This document shows positions 14,514-24,883 of a stretch of DNA of 64,000 nucleotides, in pieces. The stretch is from NCBI RefSeq assembly GCF_001548095.1, contig NZ_AP014815.1:248001-312000 (forward strand), in the 5' to 3' direction. Below the pieces are notes generated by a model. It did no database searches, was not told the origin of the DNA, and worked only from the letters and a program-made list of their open reading frames with translations. The position numbers were made by a program, and so were the translations under genes. Numbering within the stretch: the first letter of the stretch is position 1; each line of letters opens with the position of its first letter. Source of the stretch: Geminocystis sp. NIES-3708. Lineage in GTDB: Bacteria > Cyanobacteriota > Cyanobacteriia > Cyanobacteriales > Cyanobacteriaceae.

Positions 14514-17495
14514 TTAGAAATTACCCGTCAAGGCCTCCTTACATCTGTCACAAATTAAAGGTTCATCGCTAAAAGTACCCACTGTGGTAGAATAATTCCA
14601 GCATCGCTCGCACTTATGACCATCAGCATTAACAACAGCAACCTTTAAAGTCGTCTCCTCAAGCTGAATATCACCAAGATATTGACTGACACTTAAAGCG
14701 GATTCATCACTTACTAACTCCACCTGCGACACAAGGAGAAGATAACGCAACTCATCAACTCTGTTAGCATCGTTCACTCCTTGACTAGGATTGAGACTGG
14801 TTAAAGTTTCCATTAATTTGCCAGTGGTGTCATACATCAACACTTTCGCCTCTAAGGATGCACCGATCGACTTTTGATTACGAGCGTCATCTAATACCTT
14901 GTTTACTCCCGTGCGAATCTTGCGTAATTCTGCCCATTTTTGAGCAAATTCGGGGCTTTTAACCCACTCAGGTTCTAATTTAACCCAACCATTCTCAAAC
15001 ACTGAATTACAGGGTTTCTCGTATGGGAGATTTTGCCAAATATCCTCTGCCATGTGACATAAAACAGGTGCGATCGCCCTTGCTAAATTTTCAAGAATGA
15101 TTGCCATAACAGTTTGACAACTGCGACGACGGGGAGAATTAGGATCAGAAATATAGAGTCTATCCTTAGCAATATCAAGGTAAAAATTAGAGAGATCAAC
15201 TACACAGAAATTTTGTACTTTTTGGAAGAATTTAAAGAATTGATAACTCTCAAATGCTTCCGTAATTTCACTAAAAACTAAATGGGTTTCGTGGAGAATA
15301 TACTTATCTAATTCAGGTAAATTTTCATAACTAACTACATCTTTTTTAGGATCAAAATCGTGCAAATTACCAATTAAAAAACGGGCAGTATTACGAATTT
15401 TACGGTAAACGTCTGCAAGTTGTTTGATGATATTATCACCGATGCGCACATCTCCAGAATAGTCCGTAGAAGACACCCATAAACGCAACACATCAGCACC
15501 ATAGGGCGGTTGTTGTTTCTGATTTTTGCCACCATTGATGATAAGATTCGGATCAACAACGTTACCCAATGATTTACTCATCTTCGTACCCTTTTCATCC
15601 AAGACGAAACCATGAGTCAACACGGTTTTATAAGGAGCGATGCCGTTAACTGCTACACTGGTTAGTAAGCTCGACTGAAACCATCCCCGATGTTGATCAG
15701 AACCTTCCAAATACAAGTCCACAGGGTATTTTAACTCCTCTCGTTGATTGGCAACCGCCGCCCAAGATGAACCAGAGTCGAACCATACATCCATCGTATC
15801 CATACCTTTACGGTAGGTTTTGCCGTTGTTACGATAACTTTCGGGCAATAATTCCTCTACCGACAACTCCCACCAAGCATCAGAGCCTTTTTCTCTGATA
15901 ATATCTCTAACGTGGTTAATCGTCTTCTCATTCAATAATGGTTCGTTTGTTTCCTCATCGTAAAATACAGGAATCGGTAAACCCCAACTGCGTTGACGAG
16001 AAATACACCAGTCACTTCGATCGCCCACCATCGGAGTAATACGATTTTCTCCTTGAGAGGGAATCCATTTAACCTCTTTAATTGCCTTTAATGCCAAGTC
16101 ACGGAAACCATCAACGGAGGCGAACCACTGCTCTGTAGCACGAAAAATTGTCGGTTTTTTAGTACGCCAATCGTAAGGATATTTATGGGCGTAGGCTTCT
16201 TCCTTCCATAAACTACCTTTTGCGGTTAAAGCGTCAATAATCGCCTGATTTGCGTCTTTTAATACGTTTAACCCTTGAAATTCTCCTACTTCTTCCGTAA
16301 AGTTACCTTTATCGTCTACTGGAGAGAGAATAGGCAAGTGATACTTTTGTCCTGTGATATAGTCTTCTAAACCATGTCCGGGGGCAGTATGTACTAAACC
16401 TGTACCAGATTCGGTGGTTATATAATCACCGCCGATGATAATAGGGCTTTCTCTGTCAAAGAGGGGATGCTTATAGGTGGATAATTCTAAGTCTGCACCT
16501 TTGATAACGGTTTTGACGACTAACACAAAATCGAGGGTATTCTTTAAACTTTCGACTAAGTCTTTGGCAACGATGAGAAATCTTGGTGGGCAATAAGTTT
16601 CTTTCTCTGAGGGGGGAATTTCAAACTCTCCCTCAAAATCGGGGGAAATAACAAATTCAGTGCCTCCTTGTCCCGGAATATTAGGAAAGATTACTTCTAC
16701 CACTGCGTAGTCTAAATTACCATTGACAGCAACTGCAAGATTACCCGGAATTGTCCAAGGGGTTGTTGTCCAGATAGCTACTTCAAGATTAGGCATAAAT
16801 TCTGCTAAAGATTGAGACTTTTCGCCTAACTTCGTTACCTTAAAACTAGCATAGATACTGCGAGAAGTATGCCCTTCAGGATATTCTAATTCGGCTTCGG
16901 CTAAAGCGGTTTGTGAACTTGGACTCCAATGAACAGGTTTTAAGCCTCTATAAATATAGCCATTTAATGCCATTTTGCCAAATACTTCAATTTGGGCGGC
17001 TTCGTATTCAGGTAATAAAGTTAAATAAGGTTTTTCCCAATCCCCCCAAATACCGTATCTTTGAAATCCTTCGGATTGTTCTTGTTGTGTTTTGAGAGCG
17101 AAATCATGAGCTTTGTGACGCAGGGTAATGGGGGTTAAGGCTTCTCTTTCTTTACTGGATAAACTCTGTAATACTTTAAGCTCGATCGGCAATCCGTGAC
17201 AATCCCAACCTGGAACATATCGAACTTTATGACCTTGTAATAATTTATATTTATTAATAATATCTTTAAGAACTTTGTTTAAGGCATGACCCATGTGTAA
17301 GCTACCATTAGCGTAGGGTGGCCCATCGTGAAGGATAAAAAGATCTTTAGGATTATTTTGACCTAATTTCTCATAAACCTGCTCTTCTGTCCAAAATTCC
17401 TGTAATTCTGGCTCTTTTTTGACGGCATTGGCTCTCATGTTAAAGCCTGTTTTTGGTAAATTTACTGTATCTTTATAGTTTTTCGGTTCAGTCAC
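14514..17495 (-). CDS. ileS: Isoleucyl-tRNA synthetase
   Basis: 993 residues, normal length. The class I motif HMGH (in GSLHMGHALNK) is near residue 67 and KMSKSLGN near 637. A CP1 editing domain lies between them. The C-terminus has the zinc finger CERCWNYS...CDRC found in bacterial IleS type 1. It attaches isoleucine to tRNA-Ile and edits misacylated valine. Runs on the minus strand after the accessory strip; the upstream 430 bases contain no gene. Confidence 0.98.
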   Translation of the reverse strand: MTEPKNYKDTVNLPKTGFNMRANAVKKEPELQEFWTEEQVYEKLGQNNPKDLFILHDGPPYANGSLHMGHALNKVLKDIINKYKLLQGHKVRYVPGWDCHGLPIELKVLQSLSSKEREALTPITLRHKAHDFALKTQQEQSEGFQRYGIWGDWEKPYLTLLPEYEAAQIEVFGKMALNGYIYRGLKPVHWSPSSQTALAEAELEYPEGHTSRSIYASFKVTKLGEKSQSLAEFMPNLEVAIWTTTPWTIPGNLAVAVNGNLDYAVVEVIFPNIPGQGGTEFVISPDFEGEFEIPPSEKETYCPPRFLIVAKDLVESLKNTLDFVLVVKTVIKGADLELSTYKHPLFDRESPIIIGGDYITTESGTGLVHTAPGHGLEDYITGQKYHLPILSPVDDKGNFTEEVGEFQGLNVLKDANQAIIDALTAKGSLWKEEAYAHKYPYDWRTKKPTIFRATEQWFASVDGFRDLALKAIKEVKWIPSQGENRITPMVGDRSDWCISRQRSWGLPIPVFYDEETNEPLLNEKTINHVRDIIREKGSDAWWELSVEELLPESYRNNGKTYRKGMDTMDVWFDSGSSWAAVANQREELKYPVDLYLEGSDQHRGWFQSSLLTSVAVNGIAPYKTVLTHGFVLDEKGTKMSKSLGNVVDPNLIINGGKNQKQQPPYGADVLRLWVSSTDYSGDVRIGDNIIKQLADVYRKIRNTARFLIGNLHDFDPKKDVVSYENLPELDKYILHETHLVFSEITEAFESYQFFKFFQKVQNFCVVDLSNFYLDIAKDRLYISDPNSPRRRSCQTVMAIILENLARAIAPVLCHMAEDIWQNLPYEKPCNSVFENGWVKLEPEWVKSPEFAQKWAELRKIRTGVNKVLDDARNQKSIGASLEAKVLMYDTTGKLMETLTSLNPSQGVNDANRVDELRYLLLVSQVELVSDESALSVSQYLGDIQLEETTLKVAVVNADGHKCERCWNYSTTVGTFSDEPLICDRCKEALTGNF

Positions 17496-17925
17496 AACGG
17501 TATCCTTAAAGTTAATATAAAATTTCTCTTTCTGTGATTGTATCGTGAACAGGGGTTATCATTGAGATGGAATTATACTTAGTTGATTTCAAATTAGGAT
17601 AAAATAACCAAACTTTTACAAAAAGTAGTTAAAAAAATTAAACAGTTAAACTACGAATTACAAAATTTTGACCTTATGTAATTGATTAACAAACTAGGAA
17701 AATAATGAAAATTAGTAATCATTTATTTCTTACAAAATTCATTTAGATTTCAAGAATAGTGAAAAAACTGAGATTAGTTCTGGCAAAAACAGTCAGAGGC
17801 AACAGAAAAGAGTAATACATGGATGTAAAGATATAAAAGTTTAGAGACAAATTTTAACAGAACATTATTTCATTTAAAACATAAGACTAATCTTTGCTTT
17901 ATCTCTTTTTTGTCATTTTTCGATA
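17496..17925. other. Gene-free region upstream of ileS
   Basis: 430 AT-rich bases between ileS and the IS630 element. I see no coding segment, RNA gene or repeat. It presumably holds the ileS promoter. The missing N-terminal half of the PIN toxin gene was looked for next to the insertion and not found. Confidence 0.5.
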
Positions 17926-18954
17926 TATAGCAGTTTTCATAATTATGAGGTATAGTAACAGCAATGAGTGAATCAGCTATGTATGTCGAACTGTGTTACT
18001 TGTTCCATTGCCGTTGCAATCCCCTCTACCAGATCATTATAATTTCTTGGTTTTAGTTTTCTGATCTGATTTTTGACTTTCGACCAAAAATTTTCAATGG
18101 GTGAAAAATCGGGAGAATATGGCGATAAATACACGAATGATGCTCTCACTTTTTCTATTTCCTCTCTGATTGTTTCTCCTAAATGAATTTTTGCATTATC
18201 CATAATTACACAAGCTCCCGCCCATAATTTTGCGATTAAACCTCTTACCACAAAAGCCTCAAAAGTTAATCCATCTACACAGCCATAAATATTTCTTGAT
18301 GCAACTACTTCCTTTAAAGATATTGCCGTAACCATAGAAACATTGCGACCTCTTTTTTGAGGTTGTTCTCCTCTGATTCTATCTCCTATTTTTGCTCTGC
18401 CATAAAGGCGAACCATTGCCAAATTACTTCCTGATTCGTCCACAAAAACTAAGTTTTCTTGATTAATTTCTCTGACTGTATGCCAATATTCCCATCTTTT
18501 TTCTTGAACCCTCTCACTATGTTTTTCTGTAAGGTAGAGGGTTTTTTTTGACCGTATAGTCAAATTTACGACTGGTTCTATCAATAGTAGATGTACTGAG
18601 TTGAAGTCCAGTTTTTTCCTCAAATAATTCGGCTAATTCGGAGAGAGTAGCGTCATTATTTTCGTCAATAATTTGTAAAAATACAACAATTTGTTCTGAA
18701 TTTATTTTCGGTGGTCTTCACCCAGAATAAAGGGGTTTAAGATCTCCAGTTTCTTGATATTGCTTGAGTATTTTTTGTACAAAACTTTTTGCCACGGCAA
18801 AATTTTGGGCTAATTGACGAATAGACAATTGTTGCTTTTCACGGGCGTGGATGATTTTTTGTCTTAAATCCAAAGAATAAGGACGCATTACATTAATGTT
18901 GATATGGTCTAAATTTCCCCTCACTTCTACCTCATCATTTTAATAAACGCTATA
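17926..18954 (-). mobile_element. IS630-family insertion sequence (decayed)
   Basis: About 1,030 bases bounded by imperfect inverted repeats: TATAGCAGTTTTCATAATTA on the left from 17926, and at the right end (minus strand, from 18954) TATAGCGTTTATTAAAATGA. The two share TATAGC-GTTT and an inner ATGAGGTA. TA dinucleotides flank both ends, as expected from IS630 target-site duplication. It carries one disrupted transposase gene and sits within a PIN-domain toxin gene. Confidence 0.82.
17973..18888 (-). pseudogene. IS630-family transposase, with stop and frameshift
   Basis: The N-terminal part from ATG 18888 (MRPYSLDLRQKIIHAREKQQ, then an HTH SIRQLAQNFAVAKSFVQKI) meets TGA at 18718-18720. The same frame resumes PPKINSEQIVVFLQIIDENN and TLSELAELFEEKTG to an A8 run near 18545, after which the DDE part continues in another frame: VFVDESGSNLAM, CVIMDNAKIH, YLSPYSPDFSPIENFWSKVK. 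All three DDE residues are visible. An A7 run would fuse the frames. The stop needs a separate change. Programmed slippage at the A-run is possible, but the stop argues for an inactive copy. Confidence 0.82.
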
Positions 18955-19233
18955 TTATCGGTTTTAAGTAGAGATAAATTTGCGAAATATATCGAACCAA
19001 AAGAGATTAATGGATTATCGGAACGGATTAAAATAAATTGGCATTATGTCTCAATTATTCAAAAGGTTAATTTATGTCGGGATGAGAAAGATAATAAGTT
19101 TATTGATTTGGCTTTAAATGGTGGGGCTTCTCATCTTATTACTGGCGATAATGATTTATTAGTTTTAAATCCTATTCAAGATATTTCTATCCTTAAACCT
19201 CGTGATTTTTGGGATTTAATAAGTAGTAAATAA
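18955..19233 (+). pseudogene. PIN-domain toxin, C-terminal fragment cut by IS630
   Basis: 93 codons open from the IS end: LSVLSRDKFAKYIEPKEI, then KINWHYVSIIQKVN, RDEKDNKFIDLALNGGASHL and ITGDNDLLVLNPIQD. The D-x-KDNKF-x-x-LA and TGDxDLL blocks are the conserved C-terminal half of PIN-family toxin ribonucleases (COG1569-like). The N-terminal half with the first catalytic Asp is absent from the other side of the element, so the gene is both interrupted and partly deleted. Confidence 0.8.
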
Positions 19234-19244
19234 ACTAGATTTTA

Positions 19245-19525
19245 TTAACTAAAGTCGAGAAATTCCTCGTCAATGCCTTCAAGGGTGGTAAGGGTTTCTA
19301 GTAAAGATTTTTGCTTTATTGGTTCAAAAAATGCCTCTCTTAGTTTGCCTTTTAGTAGCCCTAGGGTGCGGGGAACTACTGCTTTATCTTCTAAGGCTTT
19401 ACGGGTGGTTGTTGATTTTCTTGATTTATTTCTAAGCACATTTGATGGAATAATTCATAAATTTGAATTAGATTTTCTGAGAGAATTTGATGTAATTCTT
19501 GGATGATTTTATCAATTAGCATCAT
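19245..19525 (-). pseudogene. DUF2281-like antitoxin-type protein, frameshifted
   Basis: From ATG 19525: MMLIDKIIQELHQILSENLI, then ELFHQMCLEINQENQQPPVK and TAG. Another frame continues ALEDKAVVPRTLGLLKGKLR and FFEPIKQKSLLETL to 19245. The RTLGLLKGKL-x-FF-x-P block and the N-terminal helix match DUF2281-like proteins. A single indel near 19405 separates the halves. It converges on the PIN relic with 11 bases between. Confidence 0.65.
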
Positions 19526-19552
19526 TTTATTTTATTACTAAGTTTTAATTGT

Positions 19553-20064
19553 TTAATTATCAATTTTAATTCTTATTTTGCCTGTCAATAGTTGTTGCAT
19601 TAGTCCTTTTTTCTGCTTTGTGAATAGTTATTTTTGTTGTTCTAAGATGCTTATTTCTTTTTCTAAATTTTTCAGACAAGATGCTATTTTTTCTTGTTAT
19701 TCTACGCAAGGTAATAGAACCATACACTTTCCTGTTTCTCCTAGATTAATTTTTTTGGAAAAAGCAACATGAATAGTTCTTTTATGTAACTTTTTTTAAA
19801 GTAAATGCTAGAAATAAAACAAGCTAAAAAAGCTGAATTTGTAAACTTATTTTCTTTGATTAGATCAAGACTTACATAAAAAGAGGCGCGAACATCCCAA
19901 TCTATTAAGCGACAAGTTCCAATATCTCCAATTCGAGTCATTAAAATATCATTTCTCTTAATTGAAACTCTTTGTTGTTCATGTTTGAACACTTGCTCTG
20001 ATATAAATTTTGTATTTTTGAAATCATTTGCTGTTAAATTTTCAACGCTATAAAATGGAACTCC
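19553..20064 (-). pseudogene. Type I restriction specificity subunit (HsdS) remnant
   Basis: Reading down from 20064: GVPFYSVENLTANDFKNTKF, VSIKRNDILMTRIGDIGTCR, then a frameshift near 19740 into INLGETGKCMVLLPCVE, a stop, KIASCLKNLEKEISILEQQK, another stop, and KKGLMQQLLTGKIRIKI. The TRIGDIG block and the KGLMQQLLTGK-x-R end are hallmarks of HsdS target-recognition and coiled-coil regions. Several lesions show old decay. No hsdM or hsdR is present in the window. Confidence 0.8.
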
Positions 20065-20381
20065 TTATGTTCACATGATCTCAAAAGTAAAATGATTTTT
20101 CAGATCATTTTAATTCATATTTTAAATCAGCAATGCCAAAATTTGCTATATTAATCCTACAATCTAAAAAATTCTTTGCACCTTGAAAACTTCAATATCA
20201 GCTATTGTACTGTAAGAATTTCAGGAGTCGCTCTGTTTAACCTTTGATCGCCACTAGGCGTTATTTATGGTAAAAACTAGAGAAAGTTTGGTTACTAAGT
20301 TTCCAACTTTATTTTCTAGCTTCCAACTATATTATTTTTGGACAGCTACACCATCTAAAGGTTGTAACTGATTTGGATAAG

Positions 20382-20603
20382 TTAAAGAATACAATTAAAA
20401 GTTTGCCAGTAGGCAACTGGTTGAATAATATGAGACTCCATCTGCTTGATCGTTTGACGTTTGCGACTGCCCTTGAAATATTCTGGCAACACTAAATTGT
20501 TACTAAAATATTTCAAGAGAGGGACTAAGTCTAAATGTTCAATAAAACCAAGGTTAAAGTCTGCCACAAAAACTTCAGATAAGGAGATAGGAAAGCCCCC
20601 CAT
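20382..20603 (-). CDS. Unidentified 73-residue ORF, possible gene fragment
   Basis: MGGFPISLSEVFVADFNLGF, then LDLVPLLKYFSNNLVLPEYF and KGSRKRQTIKQMESHIIQPV. No recognised family, though the basic KGSRKRQTIK segment and compact size recall the start of a transposase. No clear ribosome site. It lies in a 590-base stretch (20065-20653) between the HsdS relic and an RTX gene, which otherwise shows nothing. Confidence 0.3.
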   Translation of the reverse strand: MGGFPISLSEVFVADFNLGFIEHLDLVPLLKYFSNNLVLPEYFKGSRKRQTIKQMESHIIQPVAYWQTFNCIL

Positions 20604-20653
20604 TTTCTTTTAAAATAGTAGTATAAGTCAAACTATCTTTAAAGACTAAAATT

Positions 20654-21676
20654 ATGGCAACTATAAATGGTACAAATAGAAATATATTATTACCGAATTT
20701 ATACTATACAGAAAAATTATTAGGCACAAATTCTAGTGATAACATATATGGCTTAAGAGGTGATGATCTCATTGAGGGTGCAAATGGTAATGATTCTCTT
20801 TACGGAGGACAAATCAGAAATCCAAATCCGTTATTAATATACATTGATGGTCGTGATACTATTTTTGGAGGAGTAGGAAATGATTATATTGACGGAGGAA
20901 AAGAAGATGAGTCTTTGCCCTATATCGATCCTACCACCAATACTGCCATCGCAACTCCATACTTAGATCCATTAACCAATGAAACAGTGGTTATCTATAA
21001 TGGTGATTCCCTTTATGGCAATACAGGCAATGATCGTATTTTTGGGCGAGAGGGTTATGATTACTTACATGGTGGTCAAGATCATGATTATTTAGACGGT
21101 GGTATAGGTAATGATACTCTGATCGGAGGCATTGGTTCAGATATTTTAGTGGGCGGAGTTGGTAACGATTTTTTGGCTGGAGGTAATGGCGGAGTAGCCT
21201 CAGATGGTAGTATTGATTGGTTTGTCTATACTAATCCAAATGAAATCGGAGACAATATTGAAGATTTTACTAAAAGCCAAGACAAAATTGTTTTAAATGC
21301 TTCTTCTTTTGGATTAACGAAAAATAATTTAGTTAACGCCACAAAACCTTCTTCTTTTTCTCTAGCTACTCAGTCAGGTTTATTTACTAACACAACTACA
21401 TTTCATAAACTAGCTTTGACTGAATATGAACAACGAATTGTTGGTATTGGAGTTGGAGATGATCCTGATCTTACTACAGCTTTAGCCAATGCTACTGCTA
21501 AAATTGTAGCTATTATTCCTAATGGTATTACTAGTGATGTGCTACCTGCATCTATTTATTATGATATAGATCCAACAGCAGGAACAAATTATCAACTATT
21601 AGCTACTTTCAATAATGGAAATACTCCTACTCAAAACTTAACCAATACGAATATATTTGATATTTTAATTTATTAG
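20654..21676 (+). CDS. RTX-type calcium-binding repeat protein
   Basis: 340 residues without a classical signal peptide. At least seven degenerate Gly-Asp nonapeptides occur between residues 25 and 185 (for example GANGNDSLYGG, GVGNDYIDGG, GIGNDTLIGG, GVGNDFLAGG). They form calcium-binding beta-rolls. The C-terminal 150 residues (a VYTNPNEIGDNIEDFTKSQD block, then TNTTTFHKLAL) follow the usual cyanobacterial layout. Such proteins are exported by type I secretion through a C-terminal signal. No secretion genes are nearby. The role is unknown; cell-surface or secreted. Confidence 0.88.
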   Translation: MATINGTNRNILLPNLYYTEKLLGTNSSDNIYGLRGDDLIEGANGNDSLYGGQIRNPNPLLIYIDGRDTIFGGVGNDYIDGGKEDESLPYIDPTTNTAIATPYLDPLTNETVVIYNGDSLYGNTGNDRIFGREGYDYLHGGQDHDYLDGGIGNDTLIGGIGSDILVGGVGNDFLAGGNGGVASDGSIDWFVYTNPNEIGDNIEDFTKSQDKIVLNASSFGLTKNNLVNATKPSSFSLATQSGLFTNTTTFHKLALTEYEQRIVGIGVGDDPDLTTALANATAKIVAIIPNGITSDVLPASIYYDIDPTAGTNYQLLATFNNGNTPTQNLTNTNIFDILIY

Positions 21677-21791
21677 AGAAGTAAAAAAAATTATTGACGC
21701 ATAAAAAACTGTCACAAAGGAATAAAAATATTATTAAAAATAGTTTTAAGCTAGAGAAGTAAAAGTTAAAAGCTAATCTAAGCGACAAAAG

Positions 21792-22496
21792 ATGATTATC
21801 AAATCAGACATCAAACCTCATCTAAGCAACCATACAACAGAAATTACTTCTCATATTTCTCCTTGGCTAGTTAAATTAGCTTATCCTTTAGTCACGAGAT
21901 TAATTTTTCCTTTTTTCTTCAAGAAAATTATTATCACAGGAAAAGAAAATGTACCAAAAGATGGTGCGGTAATCATTGCACCTACTCACCGCTCTCGTTG
22001 GGATGCTTTAATAGTACCTTACGCTACAGGTAAATTAGTCAGTGGCAGAAATCCTCATTTTATGGTGTCTGCTAACGAAATGAAAGGGCTTCAAGGGTGG
22101 ATTGTGAGAAAAATGGGTGGATTTCCCGTCAATACTGATAAACCCGGTTTGGATAGTTTACGTCATAGCTTTGATTTATTATGTCAAGAACAAATGGTAG
22201 TGATTTTTCCTGAAGGCAATATTTTTCGCACAGATGAAGTGCAACCTTTAAAAAGAGGGATTGCAAAAATTGCCCTGGAAGTTGAAACTGTAAAACCAGA
22301 GATGAAGATAAAAATTTTGCCTATAAGTATTAAGTATAGTGAATCAATACCTCATAGAGGTTGCAATGTTGTCATTAGTATTGGTAAATGTTTGACGGTT
22401 AAAGATTATCAAAAAGAATCTAGTCGAAAAGATAGCATCGCATTGACGGCTAGTTTAACTGATTCCCTAGAGACGATGACGAAAATGATTGCCTGA
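21792..22496 (+). CDS. 1-acyl-sn-glycerol-3-phosphate acyltransferase family protein
   Basis: 234 residues. The HX4D motif is in PTHRSRWDALI near residue 61-66, with the second block IFPEGNIFRTDEVQ near 139. It differs from the plsC at 2332-2982 in sequence around both motifs, so the two are paralogues with probably different acceptor or acyl preference. It starts about 115 bases after the RTX gene and is 70 bases before shc; a lipid-related pairing with shc is possible but not shown. Confidence 0.87.
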   Translation: MIIKSDIKPHLSNHTTEITSHISPWLVKLAYPLVTRLIFPFFFKKIIITGKENVPKDGAVIIAPTHRSRWDALIVPYATGKLVSGRNPHFMVSANEMKGLQGWIVRKMGGFPVNTDKPGLDSLRHSFDLLCQEQMVVIFPEGNIFRTDEVQPLKRGIAKIALEVETVKPEMKIKILPISIKYSESIPHRGCNVVISIGKCLTVKDYQKESSRKDSIALTASLTDSLETMTKMIA

Positions 22497-22564
22497 TTGA
22501 CTATGATTTATGGTGATGAGATTGTAAAATAAATCTAAAAATTGATTAATAAGTATCCATAACC

Positions 22565-24484
22565 GTGCAAATTATTAACACCCAGGCAATTGATAAAGCA
22601 TCAACCCATACTGCTATCAAACAAGCTCAAGATTATCTTTTCTCTTTACAAAAAAATGACGGTCATTGGTGTGCTTATTTAGAGTCTAATGTTACTATCA
22701 CCGCCGAAGCTGTTTTACTTTATAAAATTTTGGGTGTTGATAATCAAAAGCCTTTACATAAAATTGAACATTATTTGCGATCGCAACAGCGTAGTCATGG
22801 AGGATGGGAGTTATATTACGGAGATGGAGGGGAGTTAAGCACATCCGTAGAAGCCTATATGGCATTAAGATTATTAGGAGTTAGTATCGATGATAGTGCA
22901 TTAGTAAAGGCAAAAAAATTTATTTTAAGTAAAGGTGGTATAAGTAAAAGTCGTATTTTCACAAAATTTCACCTTGCATTGATTGGTTGTTATGATTGGC
23001 GTGGTGTGCCGTCAATTCCTCCATGGATTATGTTATTACCTAATAATCCTTTTTTTACCATTTATGAAATGTCAAGTTGGGCAAGAAGTAGCACAGTACC
23101 CTTATTAATTCTATTCGATAAAAAGCCTATTTTCCCCATTCAACCCAGAATAAAATTAAATGAATTATATAGCGAAGGCATTCATAACGTAAAATATGAG
23201 ATGCCTAGTAATGGTGATTGGACTGATATATTTGGGCATTTAGACAATTTATTTAAACTAGCAGAAGACTGGAATATTGTACCCTTCAAAGAACAAAGTA
23301 TTCAAGCGGCTGAAAAATGGATTATTGAAAGACAAGAAGTTACGGGAGATTGGGGAGGAATTTTCCCGCCCATTACTAACTCTCTTTTAGCTTTTAAAAT
23401 ACTTAACTATCACGTCAATGATCCTATTGTAGTACGAGGATTAGAAGCAGCGGAAAATTTTGCCATCGAAACTCATGATGATTATTTAGTACAATCTTGT
23501 ATCTCTCCCGTATGGGATACAACTTGGAGTTTACGAGCCTTAGTAGAATCAGGAATTAGCCCTAATCATCCGCAATTAGTCAAAGGTGGTGAGTGGTTAC
23601 TAAATAAGCAAATTCTTGATTATGGCGACTGGATTGTGAAAAATCCTCAAGGAAAACCAGGGGGGTGGGCATTTGAGTATGAAAATCGTTTTTATCCTGA
23701 TATGGATGATTCGGCAGTAACTGTTATGACATTACATCAGCTAGAATTACCTCATGAAAATGAAAAAAAAGAAGCCATATTGCGTTGCTTACGATGGATT
23801 GAAACTATGCAATGTCAAAATAAAGGTTGGGCTGCCTTTGACATTAATAACGATGCGAATTGGTTAAATTTTCTTCCTTATGCTGACTTAAAAGCAATGA
23901 TTGATCCTGCTACGGCGGACATCACTGCTAGAGTATTAGAAATGGTGGGAAGTTGTGACTTATCAATGAAAGGAGATAAAATTCAAAATGCAATTTCCTT
24001 TTTAATACATCAACAAGAAAAAGATGGTAGCTGGTTCGGACGTTGGGGGGTAAACTATATCTATGGCACATCAGGAGTTTTATCTGCCTTAGCCGTCATA
24101 GCCCCTCAAATTCATCAACTGGAAATAGAAAAAGGTATTAATTGGTTAATTAGTTGTCAAAATAATGATGGTGGTTGGGGAGAAACTTGTGAAAGTTATA
24201 AAAATCCATCTTTGAAAGGAAAAGGAGACTCGACACCGTCTCAAACAGCATGGGCATTAATTGGCTTATTAGATGGAGGAAATGCTCTTAATAAATTTGC
24301 AGAAAATAGTATTAATCAAGGGATAAAATATCTCTTATCTACCCAAAATGATAATGGTACATGGGAGGAAAAGCACTTTACAGGGACAGGATTTCCGGGA
24401 AATTTTTATATTAACTACCACTTATATCGTCATTATTTTCCTTTAATTGCTTTGGGTAAATATCGGAAGTTTTGTTACCAATAA
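22565..24484 (+). CDS. shc: Squalene-hopene cyclase
   Basis: 639 residues from a GTG start, in the normal range. The catalytic acid motif DMDDSA (DXDD) is at residues 379-382, and repeated QW motifs (QKNDGHW, QQEKDGSWFG, QNNDGGWGE) run along the protein. It cyclises squalene to hopene/diplopterol, the first committed step to hopanoids, at the membrane. A full barrel-type sequence with no break is present. Confidence 0.96.
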   Translation: MQIINTQAIDKASTHTAIKQAQDYLFSLQKNDGHWCAYLESNVTITAEAVLLYKILGVDNQKPLHKIEHYLRSQQRSHGGWELYYGDGGELSTSVEAYMALRLLGVSIDDSALVKAKKFILSKGGISKSRIFTKFHLALIGCYDWRGVPSIPPWIMLLPNNPFFTIYEMSSWARSSTVPLLILFDKKPIFPIQPRIKLNELYSEGIHNVKYEMPSNGDWTDIFGHLDNLFKLAEDWNIVPFKEQSIQAAEKWIIERQEVTGDWGGIFPPITNSLLAFKILNYHVNDPIVVRGLEAAENFAIETHDDYLVQSCISPVWDTTWSLRALVESGISPNHPQLVKGGEWLLNKQILDYGDWIVKNPQGKPGGWAFEYENRFYPDMDDSAVTVMTLHQLELPHENEKKEAILRCLRWIETMQCQNKGWAAFDINNDANWLNFLPYADLKAMIDPATADITARVLEMVGSCDLSMKGDKIQNAISFLIHQQEKDGSWFGRWGVNYIYGTSGVLSALAVIAPQIHQLEIEKGINWLISCQNNDGGWGETCESYKNPSLKGKGDSTPSQTAWALIGLLDGGNALNKFAENSINQGIKYLLSTQNDNGTWEEKHFTGTGFPGNFYINYHLYRHYFPLIALGKYRKFCYQ

Positions 24485-24652
24485 GAATTTAAAAAAAAAT
24501 TCAAAAAGAGGTAATTTTTAATAAAATTAATAAATATTTTGAAAACATTAATTAAAATTTTTGTCAGTTATTACTACTATCTCCTCTTTTCTGTTATTGA
24601 CCATATAAATACAGAAATGATAAACTGAAAACAAATTAGTAATAGTAACATC

Positions 24653-24865
24653 GTAGATGTAATTACTTATACTGAAGCTCAAAAAAACTTTGCTAATGTA
24701 ATGAATCAGGTGTGTGATAATCATGCACTAATTATCATTACTGGTCAATATCAAAAGCTAATACTGACAATGTCTCTAAATGAGTGCATAAAATTAATTG
24801 TACATTTTATTTTTCTCAAAGTTTTGGTAACAATGGGTTTAAACCAATTGCTTGTATATAATTAA
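24653..24865 (+). pseudogene. YefM/Phd antitoxin remnant
   Basis: The frame reads VDVITYTEAQKNFANVMNQV, CDNHALIIITGQYQKLILTM and SLNECIKLI, matching YefM antitoxins (MDAITYTEARxxL-x-x-VMDxV ... PVIITRQ ... VVMMSL). There is no start codon: the initiator position reads ATC GTA. After the SLNE segment the similarity is lost although the frame stays open to 24865. No RelE/YoeB partner follows. Confidence 0.7.
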
Positions 24866-24883
24866 TTTTGCATAAATACTTAT

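Noticed and set aside
19578-19772. Plus-strand ORF rich in Cys and Phe
   Set aside because: It lies opposite the HsdS relic and is explained by it.
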